In this document: one piece after another, positions 34,301 through 42,355 of the stretch
Layout: each line of letters begins with the position of its first letter
Numbering within the stretch: position 1 is the first letter of the stretch
Source: Oegoconia quadripuncta
Taxonomy: Eukaryota; Arthropoda; Insecta; Lepidoptera; Autostichidae
Direction of reading: 5' to 3'
DNA: 64,000 nucleotides
Assembly (NCBI GenBank): GCA_949316235.1
Contig: OX438758.1
Location: forward strand, 14,541,731-14,605,730
Notes under the pieces: generated by a model
Database searches by the model: none
What the model saw: the letters and a program-made list of their open reading frames with translations, nothing else
What the model was told of the DNA's origin: nothing
Position numbers and translations under genes: made by a program

Positions 34301-37215
34301 GGTCTTTCTTTAAAGTGTTTCTGAATTGATCTTGGTATGTTTCGAAGTAGTCTTCCCTTTCAAACACTGCCATCCACATTTGTCTCGTCTCGTTGTATCT
34401 CTTTCGTTAGTCTTCTGTTATCATCCTCTCAATAACAATACCTTTCTCAACCTTAGTCACTACTACTTCATCTTCTATCACACCACTGACTTCCTAATTA
34501 CATTTTTCTTTATTGTATCTTCGTTTCGTGTGTGCGTGTGTTGTGTGGGTGAGTGTGTGTGCGTGCGTGTAGGGGTGTGTATGGGGGGGGTATTTAAGAT
34601 TAAACTAGGGCAAAGGTTCTTAGTCATCTTTGATGAAAATTGTTTCAGCTGCTTGAAACTTTTAACACAGATCTACCTAGCTAGATGATATTATTGATTA
34701 ATTCCTCGGGAATTTCTAAATTTATGTCATGTATATTTCTTTTCTGGAACAAAAAAAAGATTTATAATACACACAAAGAATTTTACTCTTGGCTGTTGTC
34801 TATACTTTACTAACCTTATTCATTATCAGCAATTGAAATATGGTAAAAAGACTCTGGCGTCTAAAAGGTCCTTTTCTTTTCTTCTCTTTTGAGGCTCTGG
34901 CTCTTGTTGTGTTAAAATTAAATTTACCTGATAATCTTTTTCAATTATGAAAACACAAAAACAAGATATGACATATAAACCTTGGCACATATCGTTCTGA
35001 AATCAATAAAAGCAAAAGAAATTTAATAATATTAAAAGTTAAAAATGAAAAGGTACTACTTACTACTACTACTACTACTTAATGTTAAGATTGTGCATGA
35101 TATCCTCAGCACATGATAAAAATATTCCAAGTTATATTAAAGTATATTTACGATATAGTAGGTTTTCGAAAATCAAGACCGCATTGTCACATCCAAAAAA
35201 CTAGCTATTTTAATCTGAAAGGCTTTCCTTGATTGGAGTGTATTTTGAGTTTAATGAGGTTGGTTGGGCCAATGCATGTAGTAGCAACAGCAAGACTGTA
35301 ACTGGTAAATTCATGAAAGACTTTTGTGGAAGTTCTTATCACTTATTATTTAATTACTACTGATTTGGCTTTTTTTACCGTAAGCAAAAAAAATAGGGCA
35401 TATTAGGTAAATGAAATTGAAGTTATTGACATAGGTAAGTGATATGCGACTGGCGGGATTCCTAGGGTTCCTATCATGCGAATTTTAATTGAAACTCATA
35501 TTTTCTCCAAATTGTTTTAATTTATTTAAATAAATAAAAGGCATTTATTCACCACAAAGTAATTTATTGATGCAATGATGTGCAATAAATAGGGTACAAA
35601 CGCGACCGTCAAATAACACAGCGTTTTATCATATTTTGTGGTTTTGAAGAAAAAATAAAATAAACTAATTACCTATTTTATTCGGAACCTATGCCAATAC
35701 CTTATATTTCACTTACCTAATCTGCCCTATTTTTTCCTTACGGTAAAAAAATTCATCCGGTATATTATTACAGAAGGATAATTTTGTAATAAACTTCAAT
35801 TACCTTTTGTTTTTAGGGTACAAAATGCCTACAATAATAAAGGAAAGCTAGGATTGGCTATTATAAAAAATAGAACTACAAATGATCATGATATATTGCT
35901 GTACAATCGTAATAAAATTACGTTATCAAATGCAAGAATTACATCACATTTCGAAGTGGCGAGAAATGGTAAACGTCATATTTCATATTATGACAATCTT
36001 AATAGCTACTGGAGTGTTTCTGGAGCTGAAGAAGAAATTAATAAAATTGTGGAAGCTTTAAGTAAACTTAATGTCAATGTCAAATTTTGTCCACATACAG
36101 ATAAAGGGCCACCAGAGCCTAATAAATCGGAAAATGAAATAATTAGCACCATAGGTCAGTCAGACAAAGAAAGTGACACAGACTCTTTAAATAGAAGAAC
36201 TAAGGCTTCCATATTAAACCGAATGGCTAATATGGGGCAGTCTGTATTGCCAAGACTTACTGTATCTACTGAAGAAACAAGTGATTCCTCAGACAATGAC
36301 GTAGATAGTCATTCCAAAGCAATACGATTCAATAAACCTGTTAAGAATATTGTAAGAAGAATGGACACGGATAGAAAGGATCAAAATATGACAAGTGTTG
36401 GTGATCCCTATAATAAAGTGACTGCATCTCAGCCAAGACAATCTGTGACTGCTTCACAGTACACTAATATTAATAGACAATTAGTGCCAATTGAAAATGA
36501 CAACGTAACTATAATTGCAGAAAATACTGGAGATAATATAAATTTGTTATTAACTGAACAAAGAGTAAATAACACTGAATTAAGAATAAATATTGTTAGA
36601 ATGACTGATAAAGTGGACCAACTCTTCGATAAAATGAAAGATATAGGAGATAATGCTAAGAACAATAATACATTAAACTTTCAGTCTGAGATTGTACAAA
36701 AATTATTAACTGAATACGAAAATAAAATCAAGATGTATGAAGAAATAATTGGATCAACTAAAGCAGATAGTCATATTGTTGAAACTAAAATATTAAAAAA
36801 GGAATCCAATGTAGTAGCGTCTTTTACAAATAAAATAGCCGAACTTGAAAATACCATACAAAACAACAACAAAGAAATCTGTAAACTTAATGAAGAAATA
36901 AGACTGTTGAGAGAAAACAGTACACAGTCAGTTCAGTCTCAGGTGGAAATTGATTTGCTAAATGAAAATTTTAAACTTAAGCAGACTCTAAATACAAAAC
37001 AGATAGAAATAGACACTTCCAATAGGAAATTAGAATACATAAGAAATAATGCTGACAGTACTAATGATGTAGACAAACTAAAAACTGTTATGAATAATAC
37101 ATACCGTACTCTTGCTATAAACTTTGATAACAGTGAGACATATTCTGGTGATACTATAAAAAATATAATAGCAACAGTTATTAAAAAGGTTACCATGGAT
37201 TCATTGGGTGAATAA
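28304..37215 (+). CDS. FKBP15-like protein (WASH/endosome-associated family), three exons, no FKBP domain
   Basis: Exons are 28304-28353, 28613-28771 and 35817-37215, with donors GTAAGC and GTAAGA and acceptors TTTCAG and TTTTAG; phases agree and give 535 codons. Exons 1-2 encode MLEADDVDDDYFAPIP and STSLASIFG, then KYVPPKAEDIKKV, matching the acidic, serine-rich, SLFG- and YxxPKQ-containing N-terminus of FKBP15. The PH/EVH1-like region crosses into exon 3. In vertebrates FKBP15 links early endosomes to actin/WASH and carries an FKBP prolyl-isomerase domain after the PH-like region; here that domain is absent. The gene is the best-supported host gene in the window. Intron 2 is 7.0 kb and packed with repeats. 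A mariner begins 21 bp after the stop codon, so the native 3' UTR and polyadenylation site are displaced or supplied by the transposon. Confidence 0.85.
28780..29210. other. Start of intron 2, nothing recognised
   Basis: Intronic. The frame 28863-29102 shows no domain. Confidence 0.4.
29215..29330 (+). repeat. Dispersed repeat C, 5' half
   Basis: TTTATCTCTCGGGAACTATTC, CACTTTATCGCGATTAAAAA and ATCCTATGTCTTAATCCAAG match the repeat at 15479-15707. The matching 3' half lies 800 bp on at 30130-30225 in the same orientation, as if one copy was split. Confidence 0.6.
29755..29850 (+). repeat. Dispersed repeat A, copy 3 (truncated)
   Basis: TTATGCACGACGGGTTTGTA, then CTTGACCTCAATCACACCTG and GATGAGGTTGAGGGTGGAAG, ending at GCGTACT where the 29848-29879 palindrome begins. 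Confidence 0.65.
29848..29879. repeat. 32-bp palindrome
   Basis: CTTATTATGTATGTA and its reverse complement TACATACATAATAAG are separated by TG. It sits at the breakpoint of repeat A copy 3. Confidence 0.85.
30130..30225 (+). repeat. Dispersed repeat C, 3' half
   Basis: CCGTTTTGCCGTGATTGAGC, AACAAACAAACATCCAAACT and TTATAATATTAATCAATC match the 3' end of the repeat at 15479-15707. Confidence 0.65.
30226..30400 (-). mobile_element. LINE 3' end, minus strand, (ATTG)n tail
   Basis: On the minus strand the segment reads AAGAGATCGCTGTTAGCGAT, AAGGCCGCCTTTTTGTGCGA, then TTGTGCAATAAAGAGTATTT and an ATTG repeat. The 'GAGATCGCT-TTAGCGATAAGGCCGCC' signature belongs to an insect LINE 3' UTR. No coding part is attached. 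Confidence 0.65.
30408..30640. mobile_element. GC-rich palindromic MITE
   Basis: Arms of about 41 bp (AGTTCTCGAGGCGTAAGCTC, AGCTTTGCATTTGTGTGAGTG at 30409-30449; reverse complement at 30593-30638) flank a GC-rich centre with GCGCGGCAGGGAAGCGACGC and CGGACACGCCGCGCCTCAGG. The centre stands out sharply from the AT-rich intron. Confidence 0.75.
30890..32440 (+). pseudogene. LINE remnant with RNase H domain
   Basis: The + strand carries the end of an RT ORF (LGLWLGPTLRWGAHINELCE, then MLRVLVDSSWGVH). It continues to an RNase H-like start, YTDGSKDAIGVGAALFD (31530s), with NAELTAIKETL. After many stops comes GHIMMGFKPSPLCAVC and CDKPDDMLHFLLEC, the cysteine-rich C-terminal motif. It ends with a poly-A-rich 3' end at about 32440. 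RT plus RNase H plus a terminal Cys/His motif points to the I/R1/Jockey-type side of LINEs. It is 5' truncated and multiply interrupted, and lies within intron 2 of the FKBP15-like gene. Confidence 0.75.
32590..33262 (-). pseudogene. LINE fragment, same family as 22930-24554
   Basis: On the minus strand, MSYGILLWG-RAADIQTIF and RAIYNLRCRDSLKDLF, then SIMYVRKNICLFRKHSD, FRLSKVGTSFVGHSIRFYN and CKKGYYRIDDYLDDKEVW match the C-terminal part of the LINE at 23619-24554 block by block. One frameshift falls near 32900. The 3' UTR ends AATAAAATATTTTTGATTTT at about 32590. The copy is 5' truncated just upstream of the MSYGILLWG block. Confidence 0.82.
33276..33410. mobile_element. Rearranged tRNA-derived SINE
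   Basis: The 3' part (TCCTTAGACATACACAGCAC, CATCTAGTTCCAC, 33280-33315) is on the minus strand. It is followed by the head on the + strand (GACCTGTTTGGTGTAGTGGT, 33330 on, with B-box GGTTCGAATCC at 33384). The two halves are therefore inverted relative to each other, unlike copies 1 and 2. A trace of repeat C follows at 33455-33497. Confidence 0.7.
33655..33737. repeat. Near-perfect 30-bp-arm hairpin
   Basis: TAATTCTTTCTCTAAGTATA and TATAAGTATA (33661-33690) pair perfectly with 33702-33731 around an 11-nt loop, AGTTCAGTAAC. The stem continues outward with one mismatch (TCAATG / CGTTGA). Confidence 0.9.
33790..33836 (-). repeat. Dispersed repeat D, copy 1
   Basis: The reverse complement reads GGAGTGAAGCATTTCATTTA, ACGTGGCCCTCACG. 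A + strand copy with AGAGTGAAGCATTTCATTTA lies at 39413-39480. Confidence 0.6.
33840..35355. other. Intron 2, no gene; GT-rich and TAC-repeat patches
   Basis: Nothing coding is recognised. Simple repeats are a GT-rich stretch at about 34525-34590 and a (TAC)n run at about 35053-35080. The frame 34326-34688 reads through the GT-rich part and is not supported. Confidence 0.5.
35362..35762. mobile_element. MITE B, copy 2
   Basis: Ends GGCTTTTTTTACCGTAAGCA and, reversed, CCGGATGAATTTTTTTACCG, with the GGGCATATTAGGTAAATGAA block. The core has ACGCGACCGTCAAAT, the same core as the copy at 14352-14673 but in opposite orientation. It ends about 55 bp before exon 3 of the FKBP15-like gene. Confidence 0.8.
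35817..37215 (+). CDS. FKBP15-like gene, exon 3 (465 codons)
   Basis: The exon starts in phase after TTTTTAG at 35816. It encodes the PH/EVH1-like core (KLGLAIIKNRTTNDHDILLY, then ISYYDNLNSYWSVSG). After a short acidic, Ser/Asn-rich linker comes KASILNRMANMGQSVLPRL, equivalent to the conserved 'RMAKMGQ' motif of FKBP15. It continues through LTEQRVNNTELRINI and VRMTDKVDQLFDKM into a predicted coiled coil (roughly protein residues 330-480) rich in Glu/Lys/Asn. The C-terminus VDKLKTVMNNTYRTLAINF, then YSGDTIKNIIATVIKKVT is the family's most conserved tail block. The linker between the PH-like region and the RMANMGQ motif is only about 50 residues, which leaves no room for an FKBP domain. Confidence 0.88.
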
Positions 37216-37235
37216 TGTGAGCAATATTATATGTA

Positions 37236-38561
37236 TGGAGCGATCGAAAAGTTTCCGGTAATATTTAAAAAACTAGAAGAACTTTACAATCAAATATTTT
37301 ATTTTGCAACATAATCTCGTTCTATTTCGATTTGAAATGAAATGAAATGAAAATCATTTATTCATGTAGGCAATACAATATGCACTTATGAACGTCATTT
37401 GTTTTTTAAACTACCACTAGCTCGGAACGCGACCACTACTGAGAAGAATTTGTATTTGGAATTCGAAAAGTTTCCGGTAATATTTAAAAAACTAGAAGAA
37501 CTTTACAAGCAAATTTATTTTGCAACATAATCTCGTTCTATTTCAATTTGTATTTGGAATATCGCTCTTCAAGTTGTCGTACTCAAGCTAAAAAAAATTT
37601 GTTCTTGAGTCCCAAAGAACACTTCCACCACAGTCATGACCTCGCTATCGAATTTGATATCTCTGATGTTGTCCTTTTAACTTAGGGAATAAGTAGAAAT
37701 TGCTGGGGCGACGAGGTCTGGTGAATATGGTAGGTGTTCCATCCATTGAAACTCTGCATGGCACACTTTGGATGTGTACGGGAGTGTTGTCATGATGTTG
37801 TTCTGTACACTTTACTTTCCTCCTCATTTCATCTTAATTTCCTCTGGTCTTTTTTGTATCTGTTGAATAATATGGACCGGTAATCGTTGCTACTTTTTAA
37901 ACGACTTCTTCTAAATTATCAATGAAAATGATTCCTGCAGCTTCCCAGAAGACTGAGTCCATAACTTTGCCCGCGGAAGGAACAACTTAATTTTTTTTAT
38001 TACAATCATCAAAGTGGTGTACCCATGTCTCATCTACATAGCAGAAGTTTGTCCGTATCTGGTTGAAAAATGGATACGCTTTTTGAAGTTTAAATAGTCA
38101 TAATAACTGAACACTCCAAAAGAAATCTTTATATTCATCTTTGTAACGTATGGTTTCACGTCTATCTTTAAGTACTAACTCCTCGACTTTTTGACATTTT
38201 CTACCGTAACAGTTGTGAACTGCCTTGCATCTTCACCTTTGCAGCTTGTTCTTCGACATATCAATTCATAACACCAAAATTGAACCATGGAATATGATGG
38301 AGCAAGTTCTAAAGTAGGTACTTGAAATTTCATTAAAAATATCTTTGGTAGAATTTTTTTCTGTACGAAGTATTTTATCATGGCGCGTATTTCAGATTTT
38401 TCCATTTTTGGCTTAACCGACGAATCAGATTTAAAAAAAAAACATGTGTAGCATAGAAAGCAATTGTAAGTTTTACACTTTACGGTGACAACTACCAAAG
38501 GCAGTCCCAATGACATAAAAATTTCAAATATCGAATACCGGAACTTTTTGATCGCTCCTCG
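37236..38561 (-). mobile_element. Decayed classical mariner, inserted after the FKBP15-like stop codon
   Basis: The ends GGAGCGATCGAAAAGTTTCC and, reversed, GAGGAGCGATCAAAAAGTTC are typical mariner termini and are bounded by TA (37234-37235, 38562-38563). At 1326 bp it has the normal mariner length. Minus-strand fragments of the transposase include MEKSEIRAMIKYFVQKKI (about 38420), RTSCKGEDAR, YVDETWVHHFDD (first Asp), HHDNTPVHIQS (second Asp) and RRPSNFYLFPKLKG (third-Asp block, altered). Several stops and shifts show it is dead. It contains a LINE tail and a local duplication. Confidence 0.85.
37337..37456 (-). mobile_element. LINE 3' tail inserted in the mariner
   Basis: On the minus strand: TTCTTCTCAGTAGTGGTCGC, GTTCCGAGCTAGTGGTAGTT, TGAATAAATGATTTTCATTT and an ATTTC repeat. 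It is bounded by two copies (37241-37335 and 37463-37550) of the same 90-95 bp of mariner end sequence. Confidence 0.65.
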
Positions 38562-38564
38562 TAT

Positions 38565-40090
38565 GTACATGTAGGTCGATGACAAAGTTTTTTTTTGCAT
38601 TTTTTACTTGCTGTTTGTAACATGTTTGGCTGAGCTTGTACAGTCTACCGCACTTCAGACATAGTACTTTCTACCTGTGGACCGTCGGCTCGTGGCATGA
38701 GCGAGCTACCGTACGGGAGCTCAGCTTTTCTGGCAGTCTTACGCTTGACGTGCAGTCGACTGTACCTGGCTAGTTTTGTGGGCTGCCTTTAAAAGTTGGC
38801 ATTCTGGAAGTTAAGAATAAAATTAACTTTATTACCCTACTGCCCAAGGAAGGAGGGTATTGTTTTTTTTTAATAGATTTCCATTTGCCACTGTTTTTCA
38901 GTCCGGGAAAATGTTTTGAAATTTTACTATACAAAGGCCAAAAATGAGTCACAAGCTACAAAAAAATTGAACCGTTTGTGGACCTAATGCAGTGTTAGTA
39001 AGTAAATTGTCTTGAATTTGTTTATTAAATACGAAGAATAATTTCCCCCGGCCTAACATGTTATTTGTGTAATCTTAGAACTGTGTTATACTCTTTTGCT
39101 TGATTTGATTACTGACTTGTATTAGCTGTGATTTTATTCGATTATTTCGCTGTCTAAGTAATAGAAATACATGTTAGTCGGAAAGAGGGTACTAAGCTAA
39201 GGACACGTTTGTCGGACAGAGGGTAAGGATGATTCAAGGATAATAAAGAAGGTTCCAAGGGCAAACAATTTTCTTTCGAAAAAACTATATCAACTTAGCT
39301 GGGTGTAATACTGTACCGTATGACGCACTTCCGCCTTTCATATGTGTAGTTTCTAGTATTTAATTAATTGTAACACCTATTTCGTGGCCATTATACGTGT
39401 GTCATCAGAGTGAAGCATTTCATTTAACGTCGCCCTTACGCCCCACACCGCATGGCTACCCTGCCAGTGCTGCCTTCAGGCAGCGCTGTGCATTATTAAA
39501 CAATAAAATGAGCGAACTTAAAAATAAAATATACCTATATTTTGTTTTACGAACCTTTAAATAAAGTGGAAACAGTTTTCGTCGTGATCAAGTGCGTTAG
39601 AGTTGATCTGTGAATAGAAGAGACCAAGATATTTATGGCGTGGCAGCGAAGCGGCGCAGTTTTGGAGAATATTTGGATTAGACAAATGGAAATGGACTTG
39701 CTGGTTTGCTGAAAAAAAGAAGGAGGATATTTTGCTGGGCGTAGGGAGATGATGGTCTCGGAAGAATAATGGTTTTGCTGGCTGCCGGAAGAGACTGGAG
39801 TCGGAAGTGGATGCAGCAGGGTGATATTTCTCGTTCGTTTGATTCATCATGAGCGAGGTTAAAATGGCAGGAAGGTTAAAGCGGATAAGTGAAGTGAGAA
39901 TTATGGTTTAAGATTTTTATTATTATTATTGCCGCGGACAATATAATGTTTATAGAATTTGGATCAATCTAGGTAAAATTAAGGATTAGAAAGAAATATT
40001 TTTTGTGTAAACACTGAACTTAAGGTGAATTTAATTGAGGTCTAAGTGAAACGCATTGTTTGTGAAATTATAATCCGACCTTTTTATAAA
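38565..40090. other. No gene recognised
   Basis: The frames 38770-38952 and 39557-39850 on the minus strand have no recognised domain. A fragment of repeat D lies at 39413-39480 and a short (ATT)n at 39920. Otherwise unassigned. Confidence 0.45.
39413..39480 (+). repeat. Dispersed repeat D, copy 2
   Basis: AGAGTGAAGCATTTCATTTA, ACGTCGCCCTTACGCCCCAC, CGCATGGCTACCCTGCCAGT. The first 40 bp match the inverted copy at 33790-33836. Confidence 0.6.
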
Positions 40091-40099
40091 TCTGTGTAC

Positions 40100-41180
40100 G
40101 CAACGCATGTTGACAATATTTATTTATCATTTATTGCACACAAGAAAAAAAGACATACAGATACAACATAATAGAGACGACACAACAGGTTCTGCTTATT
40201 TCTGCAATGAAATTTCTTCCAGCAGACCTACGAAAGAGAGATATGACTGGAAGAGGCAGATAAGACGTGCACAATCTAAAAAATGGATAAATATGATAGA
40301 TAAAAAAACCTAACTGAATATAAATGTAACTACATACTAACAAGTACATAAATACATAAATAAGTACATATTTCAATACATACGAATATAAAGTATAACA
40401 TACATATAATACACGGAATAACACTATGAAATGGAAAGGTAATGTTCCTTAACTCTTTTCCTAAAGACAGCGATCGATGGACTGGCACGGATAGTGTGAG
40501 GAAGAGAATTCCACAGCCTGGGCAGCATGCACAGTGAAAGAATGTGAGTAGAAGTCTGAGCGGTGAGAAGGGATACACAGCAGAGTCCTGACATTAGAAC
40601 GGCAGGGCTCATCCTGTGGCCGCGAAAAAGAAAAGCGCTCACGCAAATAAGAAGGGGAAGAAGGATTATGCAAGATATTATAGAGAAGAGAGACGACATG
40701 AGCATTCCTACGAAGACGAATCGGGAGCCACTGGAGCTGCGAACGAAGATGGGACACATGGTCGTACTTGCGCAGTCCGAAAATGAATCGTATGCACAAG
40801 TTTTGGAGACGTTCAAGTTTGTTAAGAAGCTCCTCGGTGGCGTCCAAGTAGCAAGAGTCGGCGTAGTCGAATATTGGGAAGATGAGAGATTGCACAAGAG
40901 TGATCTTAGTGTTTAGGGGCAAAAAGCTTTGGAGACGTTTGAGAGAGTGGAAAGAAAAGTGAACCTTCTTGCTCACCTCGCTTACGTGCGCAGACCAGGC
41001 CAGGCCAGAGTCCAACATTACACCTAGATTCTTGGCGGTTTTGGTAAAGGTAATGGGCGTACCACTGTAACAGATAGGTGGTAGCGCAGCAATATCAATT
41101 TGGTTGCACATGTAACTGCTTCCAATAAGCATAGCCTGTGATTTTTTAGGATTTACAAGTAAACCGAAGGTTTCAGCCCA
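40100..41180 (-). pseudogene. LINE reverse transcriptase C-terminal fragment
   Basis: The minus-strand frame from about 41180 (FGLLVNPKKSQAMLIGSS) runs for over 200 codons. It passes KNLGVMLDSGLAWSAHV, FPIFDYADSCYLDATEEL, LRIFGLRKY-type text at CIRFIFGLRKYDHVSHL and SYLRERFSFSRPQ, then a frame change near 40480 and ASPSIAVFRKRVKEHYLSIS. This is the post-catalytic part of a CR1/Jockey-like LINE ORF2. The FADD core is missing because the copy is 5' truncated. The 3' end at about 40100-40130 is AT-rich (AATAAATGATAAATAAATAT). Confidence 0.8.
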
Positions 41181-41184
41181 TATT

Positions 41185-41630
41185 ATAATATTATAATATT
41201 ATTTATATTAATAGAATCATACCTCAATAATCCATTTTATTTTAATAGCAAAATGCAAAGTAATTTCAAGGAGGTAAACTAGGAACTTTCTGGGTGATTC
41301 ATTAACAAAAAAAAAGTTAATACTGTTTTTAATCAATTTCAGAAAATTAAATGCACTATTAACAAGAATAAGGGTAAGTAATTTAATACCTAACTAATAT
41401 ACGAATGAGCACTTAAATTGAGTATATAACAGTACCAATAAAATCTTACATTTATTTTATTACAATGTTTTATATAATTTGGTTATTATACATTTTCTTA
41501 TTATATCATATTTTGTAACCACTATTTCATATTTATGATCTAAGTAAATTAGACTAAAATATTTGTTAAAAGTAATCAATAATCGGAATCCTCATTCCAA
41601 GGAATATATAAGATTTTATAAAAGTTTAAT
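41185..41630. other. No gene recognised
   Basis: AT-rich unassigned sequence. Confidence 0.4.
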
Positions 41631-41631
41631 G

Positions 41632-41695
41632 CTGCGTTCCAACCACGCAGACTTTGCACCAGTCGCAGGTTCGATTCCCGTCACTACCAATACTA
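41632..41695 (+). other. tRNA-like (B-box) segment, probable SINE head
   Basis: CAGTCGCAGGTTCGATTCCC followed by GTCACTACCA looks like a tRNA T-arm and acceptor half. No convincing 5' half is seen. The antisense frame 41616-41882 (GIEPATGAKS) is the usual spurious translation of such a segment. Confidence 0.4.
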
Positions 41696-41699
41696 TCCA

Positions 41700-42160
41700 A
41701 GAAATTTTTTTCAAAGAATTCGAGTTTGAAACCAATTGTCTCCTTTTTAAATTTGTCAAATATTGAAAAATCAAAAATTTTATTATTTCATTGACTAATG
41801 TCCTATACATAAAAAAAACGAAAAAAAAAACGCACATGACCATCAAAAAAAGGGATGTCCGAAAAACGGGAAAAATCATCAAATTTTATTAAGTTTTACT
41901 TTAATTATTGCGTTTTGTGTTTTTTTGTACATTTTTCCTACCAATATTAATTGTTAGAGGTTACTTCGACAGATTGTTAACATTTTTCAAAAAATAATGT
42001 CTACACTTGGAGTACAGATTTAATTGTTTTTTATTATTATTATTATTATTAGAATTTAATTGTTTTTTTCTGAAGCGAAAAATTTTCTTGTCTTTAAGTG
42101 ATTTAAATCAACTTTAATTAATAATTACAATTAAAAATTATTAATAATTAAAACAATCGC
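41700..42160. other. No gene recognised
   Basis: AT-rich sequence with a short (TTA)n run at 42035-42053. Confidence 0.4.
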
Positions 42161-42187
42161 AATCTATTAAGAATACACTATTCTTAA

Positions 42188-42355
42188 TGTTGAGTATTTT
42201 TATTATATAGTAGACGGAAAAAGTAAACAAAGCGATATAGGTAGGAAAAAAGGTACAGAGTGACAGATATTTGAAAAGGGAACAACAGAACTATAAAAAG
42301 ACAATATTCAGTGGCCAGGATGTTGGTATTAGGTTTGAACCATGAAGTTTCTACA
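42188..42355 (-). repeat. 3' LTR of the copia element
   Basis: On the minus strand the 168-bp repeat begins TGTAGAAACTTC after a purine-rich ACGGGGAGG and ends CTCAACA. An inverted partial copy is at 44323-44461. Confidence 0.7.

Noticed and set aside
34326..34688. 120-codon frame in intron 2
   Set aside because: Runs through a GT-rich simple repeat and shows no domain or conserved motif.
36429..37196. Minus-strand frames of 78 and 85 codons
   Set aside because: Antisense to exon 3 of the FKBP15-like gene.
40563..40916. 117-codon + strand frame
   Set aside because: Antisense to the LINE reverse-transcriptase fragment on the minus strand.
41616..41882. 88-codon minus-strand frame
   Set aside because: Hydrophobic, low-complexity frame reading antisense through a tRNA-like segment; no domain.
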